The notes: generated by a model not told the origin, from the letters alone. 12,732 nt of DNA from CAZNVB01 sp964651495 (GCA_964651495.1 CAZYWP010000093.1:1-12732), one strand, 5' to 3'. Positions 1 to 7,099 are shown, counted from the first letter of the stretch. Program-made: numbers and translations.

Positions 1-23
1 TGGAAACAGAAACGTTCCCAAGA

Positions 24-1661
24 TTAGTAGTTGTCGGGATAATTGACCTTGTAGAGGGAGACGGTGGTGTCCCAGAGGGGAAACCGGCGGACCAGCTTTA
101 GCCTATCCGCGATCTCGGGAAAGCGCTTCCGGATCCAGACGAGCTCGCCCCCCCAGTATTTATCCAGCGTGAGGAGATGAGTGGGCCGCTGCTTGCGGAA
201 AGGGTCCTCGTCGTTGAACCACCCCTCAAAGGCGGGGAAGAGCCGAAATCCTGTCTCCAGGGCGAGCCGCGGGGCTTCGTTCCCCATGATGACGGAACCG
301 GGAGGAAGTTGACGGAGCGAGTTGGCCGCGGACTGGACCTGATAGACGGGCTGGCGGTAGAACTGGGTGTAGTAGACCGTGAAAGAGGATGCGGCCAGGG
401 CCGCGGCGATAAAAACTGAAGACGCCGTCTCATGGCGGCCCCCCTTCCACCAGTTCAGGAAGACCAGGATGACAGCCGCGTAAACCAGGATTCGGACGGC
501 GGTAAGATTGTAGACGAAGAAGGCCGAGGGATATTTGACCAGGCCGATCCAGAACTTGTAGAAAAGGGCGGCCAGGGGGAGAAAAATCCAGAGGACGGAG
601 CGGGCATGGATCCTCAGCCAATCCCTATTCTTGACGGCCAGGGAGAGGGCGATAAACAGGCCGGGGATGATGTTCAGGTAGTAGCGCAGCGGCTGGTAGT
701 TCAGGATGGCCATCTGCAGGAAGGTGCCCGCAATCCAGAGAAAGACGAACATCTCGCGGATGTCGGGCGGCGGGTTGCTCTTCCCGATCTTCACCAGCAC
801 CATGGCCGCGAACAGAAGGCCGGCGATAAACAAGACCGGGATGAGGTTCATATAACGGTGGAGGTTGTTGCGGTAGATGTTAAAGAAGATTTTGCCCAAG
901 TTTTCCGGCCAGGACAGGTCCATCCAGCCGCTGCCGATCTTGCGGAAAGAAGAAGCGAGGGGAAGAAAGATGGAGAAGAACCAGACCGAGACGACGGCCA
1001 GGACACCGGCCAGATACTTCCACATCGGTGTCCACTTTTTTCGGACCCAGGCCTGATGGGCGACGGCCAGGCCGGCGGAGAGAACAAAATAGAAGAAGAG
1101 GTACTTGGAGAGGGCGACCAGGGCGGCGAAGACCCCGACCAGGGCCATCAGACGCGGTTTTTTTTCGGCCTTGACGAGAAAATAATAACTGACGATAAAG
1201 ATGAGGGTGGAGAAGTTTTCCAGCAGGCCGATGCGGTTGTACATCGTCCAGTAAAAGTCGATGGCGAAGAGGAACGAGATCCCGAGCGCGAACGCTTGCG
1301 AAAGATAGCGCCGGACGGCAAGGTAGAGGAAGAGGATGCCCAGCAGCCCGAACAGGATGGTGATGACCTTGACGGTGACGATGCTGACCCCGGCGAGCTC
1401 GAAACCGACGTAATAGATGCCCGTCAAAACGGCGTTGTAGAGGAGGGGGTTCCAGTCGTCCATCATCCAGACGCCGAAGAGCGCCTTGTTCCGGGCGTTG
1501 TGGGCGTACATCGCTTCATCGAAGTAGATGCCGGCGCTGTTGGTCAGGTGGACGAGGTTGGGCGGGGGGTCCGCCCTGATGTGCTGGAGACGCATGGCCG
1601 CCGCTAGAGCCAGGATGAGGAGCAGGACGAGCGGGCCTGGAAGTCGGGTCTTTTTTTTCAA
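24..1661 (-). CDS. GT-C fold membrane glycosyltransferase, family 39 (PMT/ArnT)-like
   Basis: This is a polytopic inner-membrane protein of 545 residues with about 11-12 hydrophobic segments. It probably moves a sugar from a polyprenyl-phosphate donor to an acceptor outside the cytoplasm, as family 39 enzymes do. The first extracytoplasmic loop carries the F-D-E motif (D48, E49), the usual catalytic or metal-binding acidic pair of GT-C enzymes. The N-R-I-G-L-L-E block (about 142-148) and Q-P-L-R-Y-Y (about 323-328) also fit the family. The last 90 residues or so form a soluble extracytoplasmic tail. The frame extends upstream to an ATG at 1751, but a promoter (1677-1706) lies inside that extension. 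I therefore chose the TTG at 1661, which follows a G-rich SD-like run and puts K-K-K straight before the first membrane helix. The acceptor cannot be read from the sequence. The gene is divergent from the FG-GAP gene. Confidence 0.85.
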   Translation of the reverse strand: MKKKTRLPGPLVLLLILALAAAMRLQHIRADPPPNLVHLTNSAGIYFDEAMYAHNARNKALFGVWMMDDWNPLLYNAVLTGIYYVGFELAGVSIVTVKVITILFGLLGILFLYLAVRRYLSQAFALGISFLFAIDFYWTMYNRIGLLENFSTLIFIVSYYFLVKAEKKPRLMALVGVFAALVALSKYLFFYFVLSAGLAVAHQAWVRKKWTPMWKYLAGVLAVVSVWFFSIFLPLASSFRKIGSGWMDLSWPENLGKIFFNIYRNNLHRYMNLIPVLFIAGLLFAAMVLVKIGKSNPPPDIREMFVFLWIAGTFLQMAILNYQPLRYYLNIIPGLFIALSLAVKNRDWLRIHARSVLWIFLPLAALFYKFWIGLVKYPSAFFVYNLTAVRILVYAAVILVFLNWWKGGRHETASSVFIAAALAASSFTVYYTQFYRQPVYQVQSAANSLRQLPPGSVIMGNEAPRLALETGFRLFPAFEGWFNDEDPFRKQRPTHLLTLDKYWGGELVWIRKRFPEIADRLKLVRRFPLWDTTVSLYKVNYPDNY

Positions 1662-1676
1662 ATTCAGTTCCCCCCT

Positions 1677-1706
1677 ATCATAGAAAAACCGAGGACGGCA
1701 AGTCAA
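1677..1706 (-). promoter_or_regulatory. sigma70-type promoter of the first GT-C gene
   Basis: Read on the minus strand, TTGACT (1701-1706) and TATGAT (1677-1682) are separated by exactly 18 nt. Each box differs from consensus at one base. The -10 ends 15 nt before the TTG start at 1661, so the leader would be about 9 nt. This placement is the main argument against the upstream ATG at 1751. Confidence 0.75.
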
Positions 1707-1719
1707 CGCGCCGGCCGGC

Positions 1720-1748
1720 TTGACAAAAGCGCAGACTGTTGGCAAACT
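1720..1748 (+). promoter_or_regulatory. possible promoter of the FG-GAP/OMP gene pair
   Basis: A perfect TTGACA lies at 1720-1725 on the plus strand. Seventeen nt downstream is CAAACT (1743-1748), which matches TATAAT at only three positions. The -35 is convincing and the -10 is weak. The ATG at 1787 would then have a leader of about 30 nt. It lies back to back with the minus-strand promoter at 1677-1706. Confidence 0.35.
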
Positions 1749-1786
1749 CATGGCGAACTGGCAACTCTTTTTCCGAGAGAAGGCGC

Positions 1787-2854
1787 ATGCGCTTGAGAAA
1801 AAAAATTCTTCCGGGCCCGCGGGAAACCGGTCTGCTACTTATCTTCCTTCTCAGCCTGCCGTCGGTCTCCCCGGCTGCCATCCGGTTTACCGAAGTCAGT
1901 CAGGTTTTCATGGTCAGGGGATACAGCTTTTTCGCCGGGCACGGCGCCGCCTGGGTGGACGTGAACCGCGACGGACGGCTCGACCTCTACGTCAAGAACG
2001 TGAGCGCCGCGACGGTCCCGAACCCTCCCGATATCCTCTACATAAACTACGGAACTTATTTTTCGGACGAAGCCCCNNNNNNNNNNNNNNNNNNNNNNNN
2101 NNNNNNNNNNNNNNNNNNNNNNNNNNNNNNNNNNNNNNNNNNNNNNNNNNNNNNNNNNNNNNNNNNNNNNNNNNNNAGAGCCTACAACCTTCTTTTCCGC
2201 AACGACCTGAACAATTCCGACTGGATCCAGGTGGAGATCGTCAGCGACCACACGGGATCGATCGGCGGCCTCGGCACCAAGATTGATCTTTATGCGGCCG
2301 GGCACGTCGGCGAGAAGGCCTTTCTCAAAGGCCACCGCGAAATCCAGGGCGAGTACGGCTATCTCGGACAGGACATGCCCATCGCCCATTTCGGAGCGCC
2401 CTCCGCCGGCGGCGCCAGGTACGACCTCAGAGTCACCTTCTTGGACGGAAGGCAGAAAATCTTCCAGAACCTGACGCCCGGCCAGAAAATCCAGGTCGTC
2501 CTGATCTCCCCGCCGCTCAATTTCCAGGGCGTCAAGAAAGAAAACAAGGCCCTTTTCTACCGAGAGTCGCTGATCGAGCTGCTCTGGGAGCCGAATCCAT
2601 TGAACACCGGCGTCCAGAAGTACAGGATATACGAAGCCAACGGCAGCCTGACCCTTCTTGCGGAAGTCCCGGGCAATCAGTTCGAGTGGACCATCCGGAA
2701 TGTGAGCAAGACTAAAGCCTACCGGTTTGCCGTTTCCGCGGTCGATGACGCCGGGAGCGAGAGCGAACCCGCTTACACAGTCGTGAACGGCGGCAGCAGC
2801 GAGGAGACAGAGAAACACCGGGGCGTTTTCAGGATCCTGAAGGGGATATCATGA
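1787..2854 (+). CDS. secreted FG-GAP/VCBS - ASPIC/UnbV domain protein with C-terminal Fn3-like module (interrupted by assembly gap)
   Basis: This gene encodes an exported protein split by the gap at 2077-2176. The left part has a positively charged start, a hydrophobic signal (G-L-L-L-I-F-L-L-S-L), then an FG-GAP/VCBS-type repeat with the calcium-loop motif D-V-N-R-D-G-R-L-D-L (residues 58-67). After the gap comes an ASPIC/UnbV-like domain (about nt 2177-2500; features L-L-F-R-N, G-G-L-G-T-K, and G-Y-L-G-Q near 2360). An Fn3-like module follows, from P-L-N-F (2513) through W-E-P-N-P (2585-2599). The family, which includes CRTAC1-type proteins, is extracellular and has no established enzymatic role. 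Only one FG-GAP repeat is visible, whereas such proteins normally carry several, so real sequence is probably missing. Frame continuity across the gap is not proven. The ATG at 1787 follows GAGAGAAGG with tight 3-nt spacing, and the TTG at 1793 would give 9 nt. The stop overlaps the next start as ATGA. Confidence 0.8.
   Translation: MRLRKKILPGPRETGLLLIFLLSLPSVSPAAIRFTEVSQVFMVRGYSFFAGHGAAWVDVNRDGRLDLYVKNVSAATVPNPPDILYINYGTYFSDEAXXXXXXXXXXXXXXXXXXXXXXXXXXXXXXXXXXRAYNLLFRNDLNNSDWIQVEIVSDHTGSIGGLGTKIDLYAAGHVGEKAFLKGHREIQGEYGYLGQDMPIAHFGAPSAGGARYDLRVTFLDGRQKIFQNLTPGQKIQVVLISPPLNFQGVKKENKALFYRESLIELLWEPNPLNTGVQKYRIYEANGSLTLLAEVPGNQFEWTIRNVSKTKAYRFAVSAVDDAGSESEPAYTVVNGGSSEETEKHRGVFRILKGIS
2077..2176. 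other. assembly gap (100 N) inside the FG-GAP/ASPIC gene
   Basis: This is exactly 100 undetermined bases, the usual placeholder for a scaffold join of unknown size. Repeated FG-GAP modules would be a natural cause of an assembly break here. Confidence 0.98.
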
Positions 2855-3468
2855 AAAAAGCGGCCGCCTGGTTTGTCTTCCTGGTCTTGAGTTTCAGCCC
2901 GGCCTGGTCTCAGACCCGGGAGAAGATCAAATTCCTGCCCGATGAAGAAAAATACATCATGGTCGGAATTCTCGGCGGCTTCTTTTTTGCCCAGGACGAG
3001 GTCTTCCGGGAGATCTATGGAAACAGCGTCCCTTTCTTTGCTCCTGAAATGACCTTTCGCTTTCCCATCCGGGACCCCCACGGGCTGGATGTGGCGGTGG
3101 GAGTCCGGTTCCTCCGGGCGAGCGGCAAAACATCTTACACGGAAGAAGAGTCCAGGCTCCGGCTGACCAGCCTGTCCTTTTCCATGCGCTACTCGTTCGA
3201 GACCGGGAGGTTCGCTCTCTTTATCGGGCCGGGCATGGATTATGTCATGTTCAAAGAGACATACGCCGAGACGTTTCCGATTGATTTTGTCGAGGGCAAT
3301 GAGGCCGGGTTCCACCTCACTGGAGGCGGGTACTATCATCTCTCGCCCGCCCTCTCCCTGAAAGGCTATTTTAAGTATTGCATGGCTGAAACCGAGACCC
3401 ACGGTTTCCGGGTCAACCTGGGCGGGACCGAGTGGGGTTTCGGCCTGATCTACCGTTTTTATCTTTGA
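2851..3468 (+). CDS. small outer-membrane beta-barrel-like protein
   Basis: This is a 205-residue exported protein. It has a clear signal peptide (M-K-K, a hydrophobic core, likely cleavage after A-W-S at residue 20). The mature part shows alternating hydrophobic and polar stretches rich in glycine and aromatics, such as V-G-I-L-G-G-F-F-F, M-T-F-R-F-P, L-S-F-S-M-R-Y-S-F, F-I-G-P-G-M-D-Y and a C-terminal G-F-G-L-I-Y-R-F-Y-L. That pattern fits an eight-strand-sized outer-membrane barrel. The last residue is Leu rather than the typical Phe. The ATG overlaps the preceding stop as ATGA, with AGGGG 5 nt upstream, so the gene is translationally coupled to the FG-GAP/ASPIC gene and probably shares its envelope role. 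No specific ligand or function can be assigned. Confidence 0.75.
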   Translation: MKKAAAWFVFLVLSFSPAWSQTREKIKFLPDEEKYIMVGILGGFFFAQDEVFREIYGNSVPFFAPEMTFRFPIRDPHGLDVAVGVRFLRASGKTSYTEEESRLRLTSLSFSMRYSFETGRFALFIGPGMDYVMFKETYAETFPIDFVEGNEAGFHLTGGGYYHLSPALSLKGYFKYCMAETETHGFRVNLGGTEWGFGLIYRFYL

Positions 3469-4568
3469 TCCCGGGACGCTTCCGGCCGGCTGCTTCCGGC
3501 CGGCTCTTTGGCCAGCGAGAAGGGGAGAAATTGGATACTCCGGAGCCCCAGGGAGAGCTGCGCCTTGACCTCGATGTCCCTGTCCATCGCGTTTTTCTTG
3601 GTGAAGGTGAAGGCCATCTCGGTCTTCAGCTCCACCGCCGGCACAGGCTCGACTTCATCTTTTTTCTTGAATTGATCGATCAGCTCCTTGATGACCGCCG
3701 GAATGGCCATGATGGGGAAAGAACTGGGAAATTCAGGTTCGTTCTGATAGCCGGGGCCGAAGGGATCGTATTGGCCGGTAGGCGGCGGGGTCTCGATTTG
3801 GGCGGCCGGCGTAATCGGCGGGGATTTCCGGCTCGACGCCAGAAGGTTTTCGCCCAGGAAAATCTTGACGATATAGTCGGGCGGCCGGCCAGAACCGGCG
3901 GGCTCTCTCAGAAGGCCAGCGGCGCTCATCTGAACGCCGAGGACGATCTCTCTCCGGACGATGAGGTCTCCGGCCTTGAATTCCAGAACATACTGGTGGG
4001 TGCCGGGCTCGCTGAAGAGGTCTTTTGTCTCCAGCCCGACGGCGTTGAACCCCCGGCGGAACTCGCCCCCCTTGATCACCTGTTCGCCGGATGTGAGTTT
4101 ATAGAGGACGTTGTTGGCCATTTCGACCCCGAGAAGCAGTTTTTCCGGCGGATGAATCGACGAGGCCACGGTGACATTGCTCGAAGCAACGATCCCGATT
4201 CTGAGCACCCAGGGATAACGAAACTGCCAGTCTCTGAGATAGCGGGCCACGTCCGCATGGACGGCCGGAACCAGAAAATGGAAGCCCAGGCCGAGCGAGC
4301 CGTATTTTTCGAAATATTCTCCCAGCCGGACATACTCTTCTCTCCTGTCGCCGACCCGGTTCGAGAGATAGGCGAGCAGCCCGCAGGCGACCGGTTTGTC
4401 GTCATCGCTAAGCGAGCCGAAGAGGCCGGCGAGGTATTGCCGGGCCTCAGATTGTCCTTCCGGCCGCGTCCCATCCAGGAAGCCGGCCACCTCAGTTCTC
4501 CAGTCTGCGGCCGGGGCTGCGGCGGCGAGCGCGATAAAAAGGCCGAGAGTGACGATTTTTCTGATCAT
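3459..4568 (-). CDS. secreted protein of unknown function, paired with TonB-like gene
   Basis: I do not recognise this 369-residue protein. It begins with a Sec signal peptide (M-I-R-K, then a hydrophobic A-rich core; likely cleavage after A-P-A around residue 20). Residues 22-115 look alpha-helical and repeat-like (E-A-R-Q-Y-L-A-G-L, then Y-F-E-K-Y-G), reminiscent of a TPR-style region. Residues 118-215 look like beta-sandwich material. Residues 225-310 are proline-rich and probably disordered or a linker, and residues 310-350 look like beta strands. It starts inside the TonB-like gene through an ATGA overlap (4565-4568), so the two are made together and probably act together at the envelope. 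Its 3' end overlaps the convergent barrel gene by 10 bp, and its last codons contain a 14-bp tandem repeat. Confidence 0.75.
   Translation of the reverse strand: MIRKIVTLGLFIALAAAAPAADWRTEVAGFLDGTRPEGQSEARQYLAGLFGSLSDDDKPVACGLLAYLSNRVGDRREEYVRLGEYFEKYGSLGLGFHFLVPAVHADVARYLRDWQFRYPWVLRIGIVASSNVTVASSIHPPEKLLLGVEMANNVLYKLTSGEQVIKGGEFRRGFNAVGLETKDLFSEPGTHQYVLEFKAGDLIVRREIVLGVQMSAAGLLREPAGSGRPPDYIVKIFLGENLLASSRKSPPITPAAQIETPPPTGQYDPFGPGYQNEPEFPSSFPIMAIPAVIKELIDQFKKKDEVEPVPAVELKTEMAFTFTKKNAMDRDIEVKAQLSLGLRSIQFLPFSLAKEPAGSSRPEASRDQR
3478..3505. repeat. 14-bp perfect tandem repeat, potential hairpin downstream of the barrel gene
   Basis: GCTTCCGGCCGGCT occurs twice in a row (3478-3491, 3492-3505). 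Because CCGGCCGG is its own reverse complement, the two copies (3482-3489, 3496-3503) can pair into an 8-bp GC stem with a 6-nt loop. On the plus strand this is followed by CTCTTT, so it could act as a weak terminator for the barrel gene. On the minus strand it encodes the last residues of the secreted protein. The 14-bp unit is not a multiple of three, so a copy-number change would shift that reading frame. Confidence 0.7.
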
Positions 4569-5461
4569 TGCCGGGAGAAGACGAAAAAGAGCTCGAGGCG
4601 GGGCTCGGGAAAATCGCCGGGCAGCGGAGGAAGAGGGAGGCTCTCCTCGATGGCGTCCCGGGCCGACTGGTTGAACAGCCGGTCGTCGGAAAGAGCGACA
4701 ATCATGATGGCCGAAAGCGCTCCGCTTTTCAGGACGACCACCGAGATCTCCACTGTTTCATCGGGTTTGGGAGAGGCCGCCGGAGGCACGACCCATTTTT
4801 TCTGGATGAGCTCGACCACCGTCCGGGCCCATGGCGAAAGGTCGTAGCTCTTGACGGACGCTGAAACGGGAGGACGCCCGCGGAGTCCTGTCCGGCCCGG
4901 TCCGCCTGCGGAGGATATGCCTCCAGATACGCCACCGCTTCCTGCCTGACCGCCGTAGAGATAGCGCCTCAGATCGCCGGCTCTCCTGGGGGAGATATAC
5001 CCCGTTACCCCTCCGGTCACTCCTCCCGTGCGCTCGGCGATGGGAAGACGGAGACCGGCGCCGGAGGCTGGGCCGGGTTTTGCCGGCGCGCTCTGATCCA
5101 GCCTGAACCCGGAGGTCAGCCGGGAATCAACCGGTTGGCGGACGGAAATCTCCACTCCCTCTTCGGGGATGCCCGCTGGCGCCTGCAGGGCGCGCGTCCT
5201 GCGGGGGATAAAGTCCTGGAAATCCGGATCCACGGCGGGAAGGTTGCCGGGCAGGCCCCCCGCTCCGGGAAGCCGCAGCATTCCTGACGGGGGAGGGACG
5301 ATGACGACATCGGTCACCCGAGTCCCGAAGTCGATGATCTTGACCGAGACAAAATGGACGGCCAGGAAATAGAGGAGGACGGCATGGACAGCGAGAGACA
5401 CCGCCAGGCTGAAGACATGCTTGAAAAGGTCGGATTTGTTTTTTAGGATGCCGGACCTCAC
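4565..5461 (-). CDS. TonB/TolA-like energy transducer family protein
   Basis: This 298-residue protein is anchored in the inner membrane and spans the periplasm. It has a short cytoplasmic N-terminus, one membrane helix (about 18-38, with H26 inside it, as TonB helices often have), a long Gly/Pro-rich linker (about 55-200), and a C-terminal TonB_C-like domain (about 208-297). That domain shows W-A-R-T-V-V-E-L-I-Q-K-K-W-V-V-P-P, then V-E-I-S-V-V-V-L-K-S-G, and L-P-P-L-P-G. Family members carry proton-motive energy to outer-membrane partners or fold as TolA-like scaffolds. No exbB, exbD or TonB-dependent receptor is visible here. The GTG at 5461 is the only plausible start. The coupled downstream secreted gene is its likely partner. 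Upstream DNA is lost in the gap at 5524-5623. Confidence 0.8.
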   Translation of the reverse strand: MRSGILKNKSDLFKHVFSLAVSLAVHAVLLYFLAVHFVSVKIIDFGTRVTDVVIVPPPSGMLRLPGAGGLPGNLPAVDPDFQDFIPRRTRALQAPAGIPEEGVEISVRQPVDSRLTSGFRLDQSAPAKPGPASGAGLRLPIAERTGGVTGGVTGYISPRRAGDLRRYLYGGQAGSGGVSGGISSAGGPGRTGLRGRPPVSASVKSYDLSPWARTVVELIQKKWVVPPAASPKPDETVEISVVVLKSGALSAIMIVALSDDRLFNQSARDAIEESLPLPPLPGDFPEPRLELFFVFSRQ

Positions 5462-5467
5462 CTTTAA

Positions 5468-5473
5468 ATTATA
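5468..5473 (-). promoter_or_regulatory. possible -10 element before the TonB-like gene
   Basis: A perfect minus-strand TATAAT sits only 6 nt upstream of the GTG at 5461, overlapping an AT-rich stretch that also offers TATACT (5474-5479). No convincing -35 is found at 17-18 nt. If used, the transcript would start at or inside the start codon and be leaderless. It could equally be chance in a short AT-rich tract. Confidence 0.25.
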
Positions 5474-5497
5474 GTATACCTCTCTCCTATATTAAAA

Positions 5498-5523
5498 TTG
5501 AAACCGGCCCGGTTCCGTTTCAA
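5498..5523. repeat. inverted repeat abutting the second assembly gap
   Basis: TTGAAAC (5498-5504) and GTTTCAA (5517-5523) are perfect inverted arms. Inside is a second palindrome, AACCGG-C-CCGGTT (5502-5514). The right arm ends on the last base before the N block, so the structure may continue and may have contributed to the assembly break. Confidence 0.6.
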
Positions 5524-5623
5524 NNNNNNNNNNNNNNNNNNNNNNNNNNNNNNNNNNNNNNNNNNNNNNNNNNNNNNNNNNNNNNNNNNNNNNNNNNNNN
5601 NNNNNNNNNNNNNNNNNNNNNNN
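5524..5623. other. assembly gap (100 N) between the GT-C and TonB-like genes
   Basis: This is exactly 100 undetermined bases, so the true size is unknown. It begins directly after an inverted repeat and ends directly before the TAA stop of the upstream minus-strand gene. Whether an additional gene or promoter lies here cannot be told. Confidence 0.98.
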
Positions 5624-7099
5624 TTATGGGCGGGAAGGCTGAGGTCGCCCTGGATAATTTTGTTCAGGGCTGGGTCCGGGAGGCTTGAACAGGCGTTTTT
5701 CACCGAACCAAAGCGAGGCAAAAAGCAGGATGAGCAGAAGCGCCGCTAAACTGATCCGGCCGAGCTCGGACGGAGTGACGCGAGTGTGGCCGATGTCCAG
5801 GCGAAGAACGGAAAATTGATGATTGAGGAAGATCAGAAGTATCACCGAGGCGTAATAGAACAGTTTTTTCCAGGAGAATCTCCTGCTCAGGTCCTCGACG
5901 GTAAAACCTGTGAACAGGAGATAGATGGGAAGAAGGGCGACGGCGAAGCGCCCCACCGGCGCGGATGCGCCGCTCCAGGGGAAGGCGGTGCTGCAGACCA
6001 AATAGTAGGGGAAGAAAGCCATGAGCAGGGCGCCGGTCTGCCGCATTCTCCTCTTGAAACCATAGTAAAGGCCGAATAAGAAAAACGAGGTCCATGGATA
6101 GAACCACAGCAGGCCCTCCCTCGTCGAGAATACCTGGCCGAAAAACCCCAGAGGGAGGATGCCGAGGGAGATGAATCTCTGGCCGTACTCACGAGATAGA
6201 CTCGCCGGCGAAGGATCACCCGTGATAGAGTAGAAATAATAAAAATAAGGCAGGCTCGAGGCCAGCAGCGCAAGGCTGACCAAGAGGATTCGGCGGCGCG
6301 AGGCGGGTTTTTTCGGAGTAAGGAACAGAAATAAAAGATAGAGGCCGAGGCTTAGAAAAATGAACCGCTGATGGAGCCAGGGCAAAAAGGCCAGGCAGAA
6401 GGCAAACAAGACATCATTCAGCCGCCGATCCCTGAACGGGCGAAAAATGCAGTTTAGGCCGAGCAGGCAGAACAGAAGGGCCGGGCCGTCGGGATAAAGC
6501 TGGACGGTAAACCTAAGAAAAGGGGAATTAAAGAGAAGCGGCAGAAACAGCAAAGATGTCAGTAGCGGGGAAAATACGCTGCCAAGCAGCCGGAATAGGG
6601 CGAGCAAGCTCAAGAGGGCGATGATGACCAGACTCAGGCGGGTAAAATACAGCTTGGCGGGAAGAAAGTCCAGGTTGGACGAGGCGCGCGCGGATTCGAG
6701 GGGGAAGAGGAGTACATCGGCGACATAGCCAGGATAGGTGAGGACGGCCAGGCCGGGAAGATGGAGGGAGTAGATCCCGCTTTTTTTCCCGAATATATAG
6801 AGATGCCCGGAGCGGCGGGTGCCAGAGGAGGGAGCGGTCTCACGCAATCGAGCGATCTGTGCTTCAGACCCCCAGAAGTTGGAAATATCCAGATCAGCGT
6901 CCTCGGCCAGGGTATGGACCAGGCGAAGATACTTGGGTTCGTCGCCGCTGAAGAGGTCTAGGGCAGTGGTGTATCTTTTATATTCAAAGGTAGTGCGGAC
7001 CCTGGCGATAAACAACAGGGAGATGACCAGGAAAAGACCGAGCTTGAGCCAAGATTTCGGAGACAGACGCGAGACGACCGCTGATCGGATATTTGTTAT
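5624..7099 (-). CDS. second GT-C fold membrane glycosyltransferase-like protein, apparent AUA start
   Basis: This is a polytopic inner-membrane protein of about 491 residues with roughly 12 hydrophobic helices. The first extracytoplasmic loop holds G-D-E-P-K-Y-L (D53, E54), matching the acidic pair of GT-C enzymes. Y-P-D-G-P in a later loop is also seen in such families. It probably transfers a sugar from a polyprenyl donor. The first ATG/GTG/TTG in frame is TTG at 7015, but that cuts the first helix in half and has no SD. Extending upstream restores a K-rich N-terminus and a full helix. It reaches ATA at 7097-7099, 7 nt after a perfect GGAGG, in a 4-nt ATAA overlap with the preceding stop. 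A single G to A change from the classic ATGA explains this. The stop TAA (5624-5626) touches the gap edge, so the 3' end is complete. Confidence 0.75.
   Translation of the reverse strand: MTNIRSAVVSRLSPKSWLKLGLFLVISLLFIARVRTTFEYKRYTTALDLFSGDEPKYLRLVHTLAEDADLDISNFWGSEAQIARLRETAPSSGTRRSGHLYIFGKKSGIYSLHLPGLAVLTYPGYVADVLLFPLESARASSNLDFLPAKLYFTRLSLVIIALLSLLALFRLLGSVFSPLLTSLLFLPLLFNSPFLRFTVQLYPDGPALLFCLLGLNCIFRPFRDRRLNDVLFAFCLAFLPWLHQRFIFLSLGLYLLFLFLTPKKPASRRRILLVSLALLASSLPYFYYFYSITGDPSPASLSREYGQRFISLGILPLGFFGQVFSTREGLLWFYPWTSFFLFGLYYGFKRRMRQTGALLMAFFPYYLVCSTAFPWSGASAPVGRFAVALLPIYLLFTGFTVEDLSRRFSWKKLFYYASVILLIFLNHQFSVLRLDIGHTRVTPSELGRISLAALLLILLFASLWFGEKRLFKPPGPSPEQNYPGRPQPSRP

Noticed and set aside
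1..23. Terminator after the first GT-C gene
   Set aside because: Only 23 nt are available; the partial TGGAA/TTCC symmetry is weak and has no U tract.
432..1607. Long plus-strand open frame (391 codons) opposite the first GT-C gene
   Set aside because: Its translation is extremely rich in Asp, Glu, Gly and Gln with no domain. The opposite strand has clear membrane helices, GT-C motifs and a promoter, so this is an antisense shadow in GC-rich DNA.
1662..1751. N-terminal extension of the first GT-C gene to the ATG at 1751
   Set aside because: It would include the gene's own -35 and -10 boxes and 30 residues that look neither like a signal nor a membrane segment. The TTG at 1661 with a G-rich upstream run fits better.
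1739..1786. N-terminal extension of the FG-GAP gene to the TTG at 1739
   Set aside because: It overlaps the putative -10 region and adds a polar stretch before the signal peptide. The ATG at 1787 (or TTG at 1793) follows a good SD.
1835..2818. Minus-strand open frame across the first gap
   Set aside because: Antisense to the ASPIC domain. It has no recognisable features, and its frame depends on the arbitrary 100 N.
3432..4847. Long plus-strand open frame (471 codons) opposite the TonB-like pair
   Set aside because: Low-complexity charged composition and no signal or domain. The minus strand has a signal peptide, a TonB-like C-terminal domain and an ATGA overlap.
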